The position numbers were made by a program, and so were the translations under genes. From NCBI GenBank assembly GCA_044326505.1, contig JBIRBF010000026.1, forward strand, positions 1 to 20,206: 20,206 nt of DNA, read 5' to 3'. Each line of letters starts with the position of its first letter. Position 1 is the first letter of the stretch. Source of the stretch: JACJWR01 sp044326505 (lineage in GTDB: Bacteria > Actinomycetota > Actinomycetes > S36-B12 > UBA10799). Shown piece after piece: positions 1-7,831 of the stretch. Below the pieces are notes generated by a model, which was not told the origin of the DNA, made no database searches, and worked only from the letters and a program-made list of their open reading frames with translations.

Positions 1-1
1 A

Positions 2-823
2 GCCGTCCGGTTCACCGGCCCCGACGGACCCTTCGACGTGGCGTGCACCCGCCTGGTCGTCGCTGACGGCGCCCGCTCCCAGTTGGGGCGGATGCTCGGG
101 CGCGAGTGGCATCGGGACACCGCCTACGGCGTCGCGGCGCGCGGCTACGTACGCAGCGAGCGCAGCGACGACCCCTGGATCTCGTCGCACTTGGAGCTCC
201 GCGGCGAGCAGGGCGAGGTGCTCAGCGGCTACGGGTGGGTGTTCCCGCTTGCCGACGGCACCGTGAACATCGGCGTGGGAACCCTCGCGACGGCCCGCCA
301 TCCAGCCGACCTGAATCTGCGCCGGCTCCTGCAGCACTACACCGACAGCCGGCGGGCAGAGTGGGAGCTGTCCGGCGACGTGGACCGGCCGTGGTCGGCG
401 CTGCTGCCGATGGGCGGCGCCGTGAGCGGGGTCGCCGGCCCCAACTGGGTCCTGATCGGCGACGCGGCCGGCTGCGTGAATCCGCTCAACGGCGAGGGCA
501 TCGACTACGGAATGGAGACCGGCAGGCTGGCTGCCGAGCTGCTGATCGACGATGCCGACCCGCTTCTGTGGCCGAGCTTGCTGCGCGAGCACTACGGCTC
601 GGCCTTCTCCATCGCGCGACGGCTGGCCGGAATGCTCACGGTCCCCGGGCTGCTGCCCGCGGCCGGACCCTGGGGGATGCGGTCGCGCAGCCTGATGAAG
701 ATCGCGCTGCGCCTCATGGGCAACCTCGTCACCGACGAGGACGCCGACACGGTGGCGCGGATGTGGCGCGCAGCCGGCAAGGCTTCGCTTCGATTCGACG
801 CGCGACCGCCCTTCGCGGCCTGA
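2..823 (+). CDS. menJ: Geranylgeranyl reductase family FAD enzyme, probably menaquinone reductase MenJ (3' part only)
   Basis: The reading frame is open from base 2, so the window edge removes the N-terminal FAD-binding (Rossmann) region; the GTG at 38 is internal. The 273 visible residues carry the ADGARS motif of flavoprotein hydroxylase/reductase enzymes, the GWVFPLADGTVNIGVG stretch and a second FAD motif, GDAAGCVNPLNGEGIDYG. These are the signatures of geranylgeranyl reductases. From memory, this half closely resembles mycobacterial MenJ (Rv0561c), including the LLPMGGAVSGVAG segment and the PPF ending. MenJ uses FAD to saturate one isoprene unit of the menaquinone tail at the membrane. 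The family is seen directly; the exact substrate (menaquinone rather than another polyprenyl chain) is inferred. The gene ends 16 bases before the convergent CDF transporter. Confidence 0.8.
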   Translation, partial: AVRFTGPDGPFDVACTRLVVADGARSQLGRMLGREWHRDTAYGVAARGYVRSERSDDPWISSHLELRGEQGEVLSGYGWVFPLADGTVNIGVGTLATARHPADLNLRRLLQHYTDSRRAEWELSGDVDRPWSALLPMGGAVSGVAGPNWVLIGDAAGCVNPLNGEGIDYGMETGRLAAELLIDDADPLLWPSLLREHYGSAFSIARRLAGMLTVPGLLPAAGPWGMRSRSLMKIALRLMGNLVTDEDADTVARMWRAAGKASLRFDARPPFAA

Positions 824-839
824 CCCCACCAGCAGCCGG

Positions 840-1934
840 CTACTGCAGCCCGACTGCCTCGCCGTCCGAGCCGATCGGTCCGGGTGCCTCGTCGATCGCC
901 ACGCCCCCGACGTAGTCGCCGTAGGCCCGCGGATCCTCGGCGGGTTCCAAGTGCGTGAAGATCGTCAGGTCGCTCACCGCCGCCCGCAGGTCGGCCTCGA
1001 CGTCCTCGACCTCGTCGTGCGCCTCCTGCACCGTCCATTCGCCCGGGACGAGCATGTGCACCGCCATGAACCGGTCCTTGCCACTCTCGCGGGTCTTCAA
1101 CCCGTGGAACTTGACGCCGTCATGGGTGTGACCGGCCAAGACGCCGAGCAGCAGCGCCTGCTCCCCCTCCGGCAGGGCCACATCGAGCAACCCGCGCATG
1201 GCTTCGCGGATCAACCGCCAGCCAACGATCAGGATGTTGATAGCCACGGCGATCGCGATCAGCGGGTCGAGGATGGCCCAGCCGGTGAGCATGACCAAGA
1301 AGACACCGACGATGACCCCGACCGATGTCCACACGTCGGTGAGCAGGTGGTGGCCGTCGGCGCGCAGCGTGGCCGAACGATGCCGGCGCCCGGCCCGCAC
1401 CAGGATGAACCCGACTACGGCATTGATGACCGTCGCCACCGCCGTCACGAGCAGGCCAAGCCCGAGGCGCTCGAGATCCTCGGGCTCGAACAGCTTGGGC
1501 ACCGATGTCACCAGGATCGCCGTGGCGGCCCCGAAGATCATGAAGCCCTCGATGCCGCTGGACAGGTACTCGGCCTTACCGCGGCCGAAGTGGTGGAGTT
1601 CGTCCGCGGGCTTGGCGGCCGCACGCAGCGCCATCAGCGCCACGAAGGCGGCGACCACGTTCACGATGGACTCGATGGCATCGGAGAGCAGACCCACCGA
1701 GCCGGTGAGCAGGTAGGCGATGTACTTCAGCGTCACCGTGGCAAGCGCGGCGCCGATGGATAGCCACACGTAGCGCAGCAGCCGGCGGCGGTCCGCGGAG
1801 TTCTCCGCGGGCGCGACGTCGTCGGCTGGCTCGCCAGGCTCGGACAGCTCGATCACGGCACAACTGTGGCACGTAGGGTCGGCTTTTTCGCCGTTGGGCG
1901 AACATGCGCACGCATACCTTGGGCTCGGACGCAT
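840..1934 (-). CDS. Cation diffusion facilitator (CDF) family metal transporter
   Basis: Product of 364 residues if started at the ATG at 1934, or 338 from the GTG at 1856. It has the CDF fold: about six hydrophobic segments (roughly residues 53-75, 88-104, 128-146, 158-180, 202-220, 222-240) and a soluble C-terminal domain. Visible motifs are LLSDAIES near 82-89, HHFGRGKAEYLS near 114-125, and ADGHHLLTD near 192-200, whose H196 and D200 match the TM5 HxxxD metal site. The C-terminal THLEPAEDP is typical of the actinobacterial SDAxES branch. CDF proteins export divalent metals such as Zn, Fe or Mn in exchange for protons; the metal cannot be read here, because the TM2 site has Glu and Asn where FieF has two Asp. 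The start is uncertain: neither candidate has a clear ribosome site, and the longer form adds a tail with Cys at 9, 11, 22 and 25. Confidence 0.9.
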   Translation of the reverse strand: MRPSPRYACACSPNGEKADPTCHSCAVIELSEPGEPADDVAPAENSADRRRLLRYVWLSIGAALATVTLKYIAYLLTGSVGLLSDAIESIVNVVAAFVALMALRAAAKPADELHHFGRGKAEYLSSGIEGFMIFGAATAILVTSVPKLFEPEDLERLGLGLLVTAVATVINAVVGFILVRAGRRHRSATLRADGHHLLTDVWTSVGVIVGVFLVMLTGWAILDPLIAIAVAINILIVGWRLIREAMRGLLDVALPEGEQALLLGVLAGHTHDGVKFHGLKTRESGKDRFMAVHMLVPGEWTVQEAHDEVEDVEADLRAAVSDLTIFTHLEPAEDPRAYGDYVGGVAIDEAPGPIGSDGEAVGLQ

Positions 1935-1995
1935 GACGGCCGCACACTAGGACCACGCGCGCGGCAGAGCGGCACATACGAGAGGAACACCGACG

Positions 1996-2907
1996 ATGGG
2001 CAGTCCTAACGGCTTGGTGACCATGGTCGGCGAGCCGGAGCCGGGGCAGGGCGCATCAGTGCTGCTGCACAATCTGACTGGCTTCCTGGACGCGGGCGCG
2101 GCGGGCAAGATCGCCGTGGACTCACTGCTCGCGACGCTGCCCTCTGAGCCCGTGGCGGAGTTCGACATCGACACCATCTACGACTACCGGGCACGCCGAC
2201 CGCGGATGACGTTCCTGACCGATCACTACGGCGAGATCGACATGCCCTCGCTGCGAGTGGACCGGCTGACTGACCTGGCCGACACGGAGTTCCTGGTGCT
2301 GCACGGTCCCGAACCGGACTTCCGCTGGCGGGCGTTCTCCGAGGACGCGCTGTGGCTCGTCGAGCAACTGGGCATCGGGCTCACGATCGGCCTCCACGCC
2401 GTTCCGTGGCCTGCACCGCACACCCGGCCGGTCAACGTCACATCGCACGGGACCAACCCGGAGTTGCTCGTCGATCCCCGTCAGTTCGTCGGCGACCTCG
2501 AGGTGCCAGCGCATGCGGCCGGGCTGCTGGAACTGACGCTCGGGGCAGGCGGGCAGACAGCCCTCGGGTTCGCCGCCCATGTGCCGCACTACCTGTCCGG
2601 CGCCCGGTATCCGCGGGCGTCGATCGCGCTGCTGTCCTCGCTCGCGGTGCAGACCGGGCTGCAGTTGCCGCTGGACGCCCTGCGCGACCAGGCGCAGGAG
2701 GCCGACGACGAGATCGCCGGCCAACTCTCAGCCGAGCCCGAGAATCTCGAGGCCGTCCATATGCTTGAGCAGCAGTACGACGACTTCATGGCGCGGCTCG
2801 AGCACGCGGACGATCAGGCGACGGACATCTCCGACCTGGACCCGAAGGACTTCGTCGACCAGGTCGAGCGCTTCCTCGCCGCCCGGGAGCGCGACGAGGA
2901 CCACTGA
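1996..2907 (+). CDS. PAC2 family protein (proteasome assembly chaperone-like)
   Basis: A 303-residue protein with the PAC2 pattern: an N-terminal LLHNLTGFLDAGAAG segment, a central FLVLHGPEPDFRW strand, a turn with LHAVPWPAPHTRP followed by VTSHG, then GFAAHVPHYL and a C-terminal helical region with an EAVHMLEQQYDDFM stretch. The ATG is preceded by GAGAGGAA at a suitable distance, which fixes the start. Homologues are widespread in actinobacteria (Rv2125 type) and share the fold of eukaryotic and archaeal proteasome assembly chaperones. The bacterial role is not established, so no specific activity is claimed. It is the first gene of a same-strand run with the DUF1990 and phosphoesterase genes and is divergent from the CDF gene. 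The acidic, charged C-terminal 40 residues look exposed. Confidence 0.9.
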   Translation: MGSPNGLVTMVGEPEPGQGASVLLHNLTGFLDAGAAGKIAVDSLLATLPSEPVAEFDIDTIYDYRARRPRMTFLTDHYGEIDMPSLRVDRLTDLADTEFLVLHGPEPDFRWRAFSEDALWLVEQLGIGLTIGLHAVPWPAPHTRPVNVTSHGTNPELLVDPRQFVGDLEVPAHAAGLLELTLGAGGQTALGFAAHVPHYLSGARYPRASIALLSSLAVQTGLQLPLDALRDQAQEADDEIAGQLSAEPENLEAVHMLEQQYDDFMARLEHADDQATDISDLDPKDFVDQVERFLAARERDEDH

Positions 2908-2950
2908 GCGTTCGGAGCCGCTTGGCGCACGCGCCCGCCCGGATCTGGAG

Positions 2951-2956
2951 TAGATT
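2951..2956 (+). promoter_or_regulatory. Possible -10 element for the DUF1990 gene
   Basis: TAGATT fits the actinobacterial TANNNT -10 pattern and lies in the 91-base gap before the DUF1990 gene, which would give a leader of about 35 bases. The nearest -35-like TTGGCG is 23 bases upstream, too far for a standard sigma-70 spacing. This suggests, without proving, that the DUF1990 gene has its own promoter besides read-through from the PAC2 gene. Confidence 0.3.
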
Positions 2957-2998
2957 CGTGGCACCGGGCGCTGCCCGCTGACCGCTGGAGGATCCACC

Positions 2999-3598
2999 GT
3001 GCACTTCACTCGCCGCAAAGTCGACGGCACCGCCGCCCGGGCGCTCGTCCAACGCACTCGGAATGCCCAGCTCACCTATGCTCCGGTGGGGATCAGCCTC
3101 GGCTGGCAGCCGGTTCCCGACGGCTTTCGCGACGTCGTCACAGAGCGCGTCGTCGGGCACGGCGAGGAGGCCTACCGCAAGATCGGCTACGCCCTGATGC
3201 ACTGGGAGATCAACCGGCGTGCCGGCTTCCAGGTACAACCGGAGCACAACTCGGTGCGCACCGGCGAGCGGGTGGGACTCGTGATGCCGTTCCTGGGGGT
3301 CATGGGGGTTTCCGCGATCTGCGAGGTGGTCGCAGTCGTGGCCGAGGGGGATCGGACCGGCTTCGCCTACGGCTCGCTCCCGGGGCACCCGGTGAGCGGC
3401 GAGGAATCGTTCGTGCTCACCCACCGCCCCGATGACTCCGTGGCGCTCACCGTGCGCGCGGTGTCCAAGCCCGCAGTTTGGTTCACCAAGATCGGTGCGC
3501 CATTGGCGCATGCCAAGCAGAAGTCCGCCACGGCGCGCTACTTGGACGCGGCGGCGCACTACGGCGAGGCCCCTGCGCCGACGCACGCCCAGGCCTGA
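2999..3598 (+). CDS. DUF1990 family protein
   Basis: A 199-residue protein starting at GTG, with a strong GGAGG seven bases upstream (2987-2991). It matches the DUF1990 family: an N-terminal LTYAPVGIS segment, the G-x-G-EEAYRKIGYALMHWEINRRAGFQV core, and a C-terminal GEESFVLTHRPDDSVALTV stretch followed by AVSKPAVWFTKIGAPLAHAKQK. There is no signal peptide or membrane segment, so it is probably cytoplasmic. The family has no established biochemical function that I can state; its beta-rich pattern would suit a ligand-binding barrel, which is only inference. The next gene starts nine bases after its stop codon, so the two are very likely co-transcribed. Confidence 0.9.
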   Translation: MHFTRRKVDGTAARALVQRTRNAQLTYAPVGISLGWQPVPDGFRDVVTERVVGHGEEAYRKIGYALMHWEINRRAGFQVQPEHNSVRTGERVGLVMPFLGVMGVSAICEVVAVVAEGDRTGFAYGSLPGHPVSGEESFVLTHRPDDSVALTVRAVSKPAVWFTKIGAPLAHAKQKSATARYLDAAAHYGEAPAPTHAQA

Positions 3599-3607
3599 CC
3601 CCTCACC

Positions 3608-5062
3608 GTGGGAAGGTCGCGCTGGCTCGTCGGCGCTCTGCTGTTCGTCGCGGTCATCGGCCTGCTGTCGGTGCTTGCGATCGCCGCCCGGGACAATCGC
3701 AACGCACCCATCGCGGCCTTCACCATCGTGGCGCCGAAGGACGTATCGGAGTCCCAGCTGGTGGCTCGCGCCCTCGTCCCGGCCGGGGCGCCGTGCCCGC
3801 AGGTGCGGGCCACCGATGCCGACGGCGGTCGCAAGATCGACATGGCCCCCCGCCGCGCGGGTGCGACTGCGGCGCCGGCCTTCGCCACCGTGCTCGCCTG
3901 CAGCGCGCCGCTTCCCGCAGGACTGACCAGCGCTAGCGTGGCCGGCCTGACGATCCCCGCCGCACTGCCGGAGCAGGTGGACGAGGTCGCAATCTTCGCC
4001 GACTCCGGCTGCCGGGTGGACGAGAAGCGGATCCAGGACTGCAACAACCGCGACACGTGGCCCCTCGAGCAGATCGCCGAGCGCATCGCCGCCGAGCAGC
4101 CCGACGTGATCCTCGACCCCGGCGACTACTACTACCGCGAGATCCCTTGCCCGGCCGAAGATGCCGCCAAATGCGCCCCAGGACCCGCGCCAACCCCCGG
4201 GATGCCGTTCGACGAGAACGACCAGGGCTGGCTCTACGAGGCGATCGAACCGATGTCGCCGATGTTTCCAGTGGCGCCTATCGCCTTCCTGCGTGGCAAC
4301 CACGAGGACTGCGGCCGAGCCGGCAACGGGTTCTTCCTGTACCTCGACCCGCGCGACGGCGTCGAGGACCTGTGCGCCCCCCAACAGACCCCCGGGGGCC
4401 TGAAGGCCCACCAACCGCAGACCACCCCGACCTGGGCCTTCGACCTGCCCATCACCGCCGACCGCGACCTGCGGGTGGCGATGGTGGACTCGGCCTACGG
4501 CACCGACCGGGAGCTAACTGACTGGGTGGACAAGCAACGCGTCAGCTACCAAGAGGCCGACGCGCTCACAGCGCCCGTGCCCGGGCGGGAGTCATGGCTG
4601 CTCACCCACCGCCCCTTGTTCGCCGTGATCGCCGACGTGAACCTGCCCAAGGACGACCCGCTGGCGGAGACCTGGAGCTCCGACGGGCAGATGGTCGCCT
4701 CCTACGGGCTGCTGGGCAACTATTCGCTGCTGCTGTCCAGCCACAACCACTACCTGCAGGCGACCCAGATCCCGGGCCAGGCGGGCAGCCTGATCATGGG
4801 CAACGGCGGCGCCCTGCTCGATCCGGCGGGGGACTACTTCATCCCGCCGTACGGTCCCCTCACGCGCGCCGACGGCCAGCCGCTGGTGGCGGATCTGGCG
4901 CCCTACCCCAACGCCACGATGCTCTGGACCAAGGTCGAGTACGGCTATGCGGTCGCCCGTCCAGCCGCCACAGCGGGCGGCTGGACGATCGATCAGTACC
5001 GCTTCGACGGTTCGCCGATGGGCGCCTGCGACCTCGCTGCGCGGTCACTGGCCTGCCAGTGA
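3608..5062 (+). CDS. Membrane-anchored, cysteine-rich calcineurin-like metallophosphoesterase
   Basis: A 484-residue protein beginning with one hydrophobic segment (residues 6-27, WLVGALLFVAVIGLL and onward) after a short basic tail, so a signal anchor with the body outside. Metallophosphoesterase motifs occur in order: FADSGCR (D132), DPGDYYYRE (D173), RGNHED (N231, H232), LLTHRP (H334) and SSHNHY (H379, H381). This belongs to the branch that normally reads GDTGCR...DC...GDYHYRE...RGNHE.C; here the first motif reads ADSGCR but keeps the metal-binding Asp. Many Cys (GCR, QDC, PCP, KCA, EDC, DLC, GAC, LAC) suggest disulfides outside the cell. The likely reaction is phosphomono- or diester hydrolysis; the substrate is unknown. 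The GTG start has no clear ribosome site and sits nine bases after the DUF1990 stop, pointing to translational coupling. Its 3' end overlaps the MFS gene. Confidence 0.85.
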   Translation: MGRSRWLVGALLFVAVIGLLSVLAIAARDNRNAPIAAFTIVAPKDVSESQLVARALVPAGAPCPQVRATDADGGRKIDMAPRRAGATAAPAFATVLACSAPLPAGLTSASVAGLTIPAALPEQVDEVAIFADSGCRVDEKRIQDCNNRDTWPLEQIAERIAAEQPDVILDPGDYYYREIPCPAEDAAKCAPGPAPTPGMPFDENDQGWLYEAIEPMSPMFPVAPIAFLRGNHEDCGRAGNGFFLYLDPRDGVEDLCAPQQTPGGLKAHQPQTTPTWAFDLPITADRDLRVAMVDSAYGTDRELTDWVDKQRVSYQEADALTAPVPGRESWLLTHRPLFAVIADVNLPKDDPLAETWSSDGQMVASYGLLGNYSLLLSSHNHYLQATQIPGQAGSLIMGNGGALLDPAGDYFIPPYGPLTRADGQPLVADLAPYPNATMLWTKVEYGYAVARPAATAGGWTIDQYRFDGSPMGACDLAARSLACQ

Positions 5063-5066
5063 CCGC
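5041..5066. terminator. Perfect 12-bp inverted repeat over two convergent stop codons, likely bidirectional terminator
   Basis: GCGGTCACTGGC, spacer CT, then GCCAGTGACCGC: twelve perfectly complementary pairs around two bases. It contains the stop codon of the phosphoesterase (5060-5062) and that of the MFS gene (5045-5047, minus strand), whose coding ends overlap by 18 bases. No T-run follows on either strand, which is common for actinobacterial terminator hairpins. A transcript from either side would form the same stable stem, so a shared terminator is the simplest reading; a protein-binding palindrome is possible. Confidence 0.65.
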
Positions 5067-6595
5067 TGGACTCCGGCCGCCCTGCTGCGCCGGATGAACA
5101 CCACCAGCAGCACGGCCGCCAGCGCGTACACCGCCGACGAGACCACACCCACCACGGAGAACCCGAGAGACTGCGCCTCGAGCAGGCCCTGGGCCCCCCC
5201 GGTCAGCATTTCGCGCACCGCTGGATCGCTGACCTGCGGCCCAGCGGCGAGGTCGGCCACTACCGCACCATTGCGGATCTCCGCCGCGATCGCATCGGCC
5301 TGCCCGGTGTCGAGTGAGGTGCTATTCAACAGCGCCGCCAGCCGCTTCTCGAAGGTGACGAAGCCCAGCGTGCCGATCAGCACCGAGCCGATGGTGCCGC
5401 CGAGGTTCCATAGGGCGTCCCGCAGCGACGAGGCCGCACCCGAGCCGTCGGCCGGCGCCAGGTCCATGACCGACTCCGTGAGCGGGCCGGCCGCCCCTGC
5501 GATGGGTGCCGCGCAAAGCGCCAACGCCGCCACCGGCACCCACACCGGCGACTCCGGGCGCACCAGCAGCGTCCCCAGCGAGGTCGCCGCCGCCATCCCG
5601 AGCGCCAACACGGCGGTTGCCCGCGCCCCGATGCGCGCGCTGATCTGGCCGGAAGCCAATCCTCCCGCGACTGCCGCCAACTGCGGCACGATGAGCAGCA
5701 GGGCGATGGTGGTCAGGGACTCGGCGTAGCGGTACTGCAACAAGAGGTTGGTGAAGAAGAACAGATTCGGCATGGTGGCCACGAGGAGCGCCACGAGCAG
5801 CAGCCACACCCAAGGCTTGCGCACAATGCGCAGATCCAGCGAGGGAGGGCGGCCGTGCCCGGCTGCCGCTCGCCGCAGGAGTACGACGAGTACGGCCAGC
5901 GCCACCATCCCGATGGCCAGAGACGCCAGCGCAAGCGCGGCGTCGGAAGCCCACAGGACGACCGCCATAGCAATGCCGGTGAGCGCCAACCCTGCCAGGA
6001 TGGGGGTGAGCAACTCCTCGCGACCCTTGCGCGCTGACGTGCCGCCAGGCACAACTCGCAGGGCCAGAAGGGAAGTCGCCACACCGAGCACGAGCCACAG
6101 CACCGGGACGGCGCGCCATCCCACGGAGTCGGCCAGAGCCGCGGCAACCGGCGGCGTGAGGATGAAGACCGCCGGGGTCAGGGCGGCGAACGCGCCGTAG
6201 ACCCGAGCGCGCGCAGCCGGCTCGGTGAAAGCCTCGTTCACGACCGCAAGGCCGATGATGGTCAGCACCGAGGCACCGATGCCCCCCAGTGCCCGCGCCG
6301 CCAGGATTGCCACCAGGTTCGGCGCCACCGCGGCCAGCACGGCCCCGGCGCAGTAGAGCACCGCGCCAGCCACCATCACCCGGCGGTGACCCAGGTGATC
6401 GCCCAATGAGCCGGCGACGAACATGACGAGCAGCGATGCCGCGGCCGGCACAAGAGTGAGCGCATTGGCCTGGTCGGACGAGAAGCCCATCTCGGTCTGC
6501 AGGGCCACGACCATGTACTCGAAGCTCGCCAGCGCCACCGGGTGGGCCGCGATGGCCAGGAAGGGGGCTACCACCCCCCTCCGGCTCACCCCCAT
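5045..6595 (-). CDS. Major facilitator superfamily transporter, DHA2-like (about 14 TM)
   Basis: A 516-residue, very hydrophobic protein with MFS motif A near residues 62-74 (GSLGDHLGHRRVM) and ARALGGIGASVLTIIGLAVVNEAF, which resembles the motif B/C region of drug/H+ antiporters. The length and number of hydrophobic stretches suit 14 membrane segments, as in the DHA2 family. The C-terminal third has a long loop (near 410-465) before a last membrane helix and a basic tail. Its ATG shares a base with the stop of tmsB (TGATG), so translation is coupled and this is the third gene of the tmsA-tmsB transcript. The family exports drugs, lipids or other small molecules; the substrate is not readable. 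Link to lipid methylation is inferred from position only. The TetR gene lies over 6 kb away, so it is not obviously its regulator. Confidence 0.85.
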   Translation of the reverse strand: MGVSRRGVVAPFLAIAAHPVALASFEYMVVALQTEMGFSSDQANALTLVPAAASLLVMFVAGSLGDHLGHRRVMVAGAVLYCAGAVLAAVAPNLVAILAARALGGIGASVLTIIGLAVVNEAFTEPAARARVYGAFAALTPAVFILTPPVAAALADSVGWRAVPVLWLVLGVATSLLALRVVPGGTSARKGREELLTPILAGLALTGIAMAVVLWASDAALALASLAIGMVALAVLVVLLRRAAAGHGRPPSLDLRIVRKPWVWLLLVALLVATMPNLFFFTNLLLQYRYAESLTTIALLLIVPQLAAVAGGLASGQISARIGARATAVLALGMAAATSLGTLLVRPESPVWVPVAALALCAAPIAGAAGPLTESVMDLAPADGSGAASSLRDALWNLGGTIGSVLIGTLGFVTFEKRLAALLNSTSLDTGQADAIAAEIRNGAVVADLAAGPQVSDPAVREMLTGGAQGLLEAQSLGFSVVGVVSSAVYALAAVLLVVFIRRSRAAGVQRSLAGQ

Positions 6596-7827
6596 CAGAA
6601 CGAATGCCGCCAGGGATAGCCGGAGGCGCCGTCGGCGGTGGTCTTCGTGCCCAGGTACTGGTGGAGCTCGATGCGGTTGATGTCGAAACCGGCGCGCGAC
6701 ACGGCCAGGTAGAGCCGCCAGGTGCGGGCTTTCGGCAAGCCGACTTCAGCGACGGCAGCGTCCCAGTTGTCGTCCAGGTTGGCGCTCCAGCGGGCCAGGG
6801 TCATCGCGTAGTGCCGGCGGAAGTTCTCCTCGTGCTGGATTTCGAAACCGGCGTTGTTCATCGCGTCCATCACCTGGCCGGGGCCGCACAGCTCCCCGTC
6901 GGGGAAAATGTAGCGATCGATGAAGCCCTTGGCGCGGACGCGGCGTTGGCCGTTGTCGCGGGTGATCGTGTGGTTGAGCAGCCTTCCCTCGCCCTTGAGC
7001 TTGTCCAGCAGGAAGCCGAAGTAGGCCGGGTAGTTGCGCTTGCCGATGTGCTCCGTCAGCCCGATGGACGAGATCCGGTCGAATCCGGTCTCGGGCACGT
7101 CCCGGTAGTCCAGGAAACGCACCTCAGCTCGATCCGACAGGCCGCGCTCGGCGATGAGCTTGCCCGCGTAGTCAGCCTGCTGGCGGGACAGCGTGACGCC
7201 GATCGCCTGCACTCCGTAGTTCTCCGCGGCGTGGACCACCATGCCGCCCCAGCCGCAGCCGACGTCCAACAGCCGCATGCCCGGCTCGAGTCCCAACTTG
7301 CGGCAGACCAAGTCGAACTTGTACTCCTGCGCCTCCTCCAGCGTCGACTCCGGCGTGGGGAACACTGCGCAGGTGTAGGCCATCGAGGGCCCCAGCACCA
7401 TTCGGTAGAACTCGTTGGACACGTCGTAGTGATGCGAGATCGCCTCGGCGTCGCGCTTCTTGGAGTGCCGGCGGCCACCCAGGCCGCGCACCTCCTGAGC
7501 AGGGATGGGGGGGCGTCGGAAGCTCCGCCAGCCCAGCGACTTGGCGAACTCAACCTTGTCGGCCATCGGCACATCGCCGATCTTGAAGGCCGCGAGGTTC
7601 ACCACAGCTGCGTGCAGGTCGCCGGTGACATCGAGTTCGCCGGAGATGTAGGCCCGCGCCAGGCCCAGATCGCCGGGCGCGGTCGCGATGTACTGCACAG
7701 CTGCCGGCGACTTGATCTCGATTGTGGCGACCGGGTCCGCCGGACCCGCCGAGGTGCCGTCGTAGGCGGCGACCGCCACCCGCGACTTGGGGCCCAAGAG
7801 GGTGGCAAACATGTCTGCGATCTTCAT
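6595..7827 (-). CDS. tmsB: SAM-dependent fatty-acyl phospholipid methyltransferase, TmsB/BfaB type (10-methylene stearate synthesis)
   Basis: A 410-residue protein of the cyclopropane fatty acid synthase family. Visible motifs: HHYDVSNEFYRMVLGPSMAYTCAVF near 132-156, SAM motif I LLDVGCGWGG at 186-195, VTLSRQQADYA near 211-221, and LTEHIGKRNYPAYF near 257-270, with the conserved Glu of the active site. An N-terminal domain of about 120 residues precedes the methyltransferase core, as in E. coli Cfa and unlike the shorter mycolic acid cyclopropane synthases. With the adjacent FAD enzyme this is the tmsAB (bfaAB) pair: the methyltransferase adds a carbon at C10 of oleoyl phospholipid to give 10-methylene stearoyl, then TmsA reduces it to 10-methylstearate (tuberculostearic acid). 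The start has GGAAGGTGA upstream, inside the end of tmsA, four bases after whose stop it begins. Plain cyclopropane synthase is the alternative; the partner argues against it. Confidence 0.87.
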   Translation of the reverse strand: MKIADMFATLLGPKSRVAVAAYDGTSAGPADPVATIEIKSPAAVQYIATAPGDLGLARAYISGELDVTGDLHAAVVNLAAFKIGDVPMADKVEFAKSLGWRSFRRPPIPAQEVRGLGGRRHSKKRDAEAISHHYDVSNEFYRMVLGPSMAYTCAVFPTPESTLEEAQEYKFDLVCRKLGLEPGMRLLDVGCGWGGMVVHAAENYGVQAIGVTLSRQQADYAGKLIAERGLSDRAEVRFLDYRDVPETGFDRISSIGLTEHIGKRNYPAYFGFLLDKLKGEGRLLNHTITRDNGQRRVRAKGFIDRYIFPDGELCGPGQVMDAMNNAGFEIQHEENFRRHYAMTLARWSANLDDNWDAAVAEVGLPKARTWRLYLAVSRAGFDINRIELHQYLGTKTTADGASGYPWRHSF

Positions 7828-7831
7828 CGAT

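Noticed and set aside
11..17. TTCACCG near the window start, resembling half of a Pho box
   Set aside because: It is inside menJ coding sequence, with no direct repeat at 11-base spacing.
830..845. Small inverted repeat CAGCAGCC/GGCTACTG between menJ and the CDF gene
   Set aside because: One mismatch and almost no loop; as RNA it leaves a stem too weak to call a terminator.
1894..1920. TTGGGC and TACCTT as a promoter for the PAC2 gene
   Set aside because: Spacing is 15 bases and both boxes are poor matches; not strong enough to list.
2786..4414. Open frame of 542 codons on the minus strand, across the PAC2, DUF1990 and phosphoesterase genes
   Set aside because: It runs antisense through three well-supported genes, is low in complexity and rich in Arg, Gly and His, and has no family pattern.
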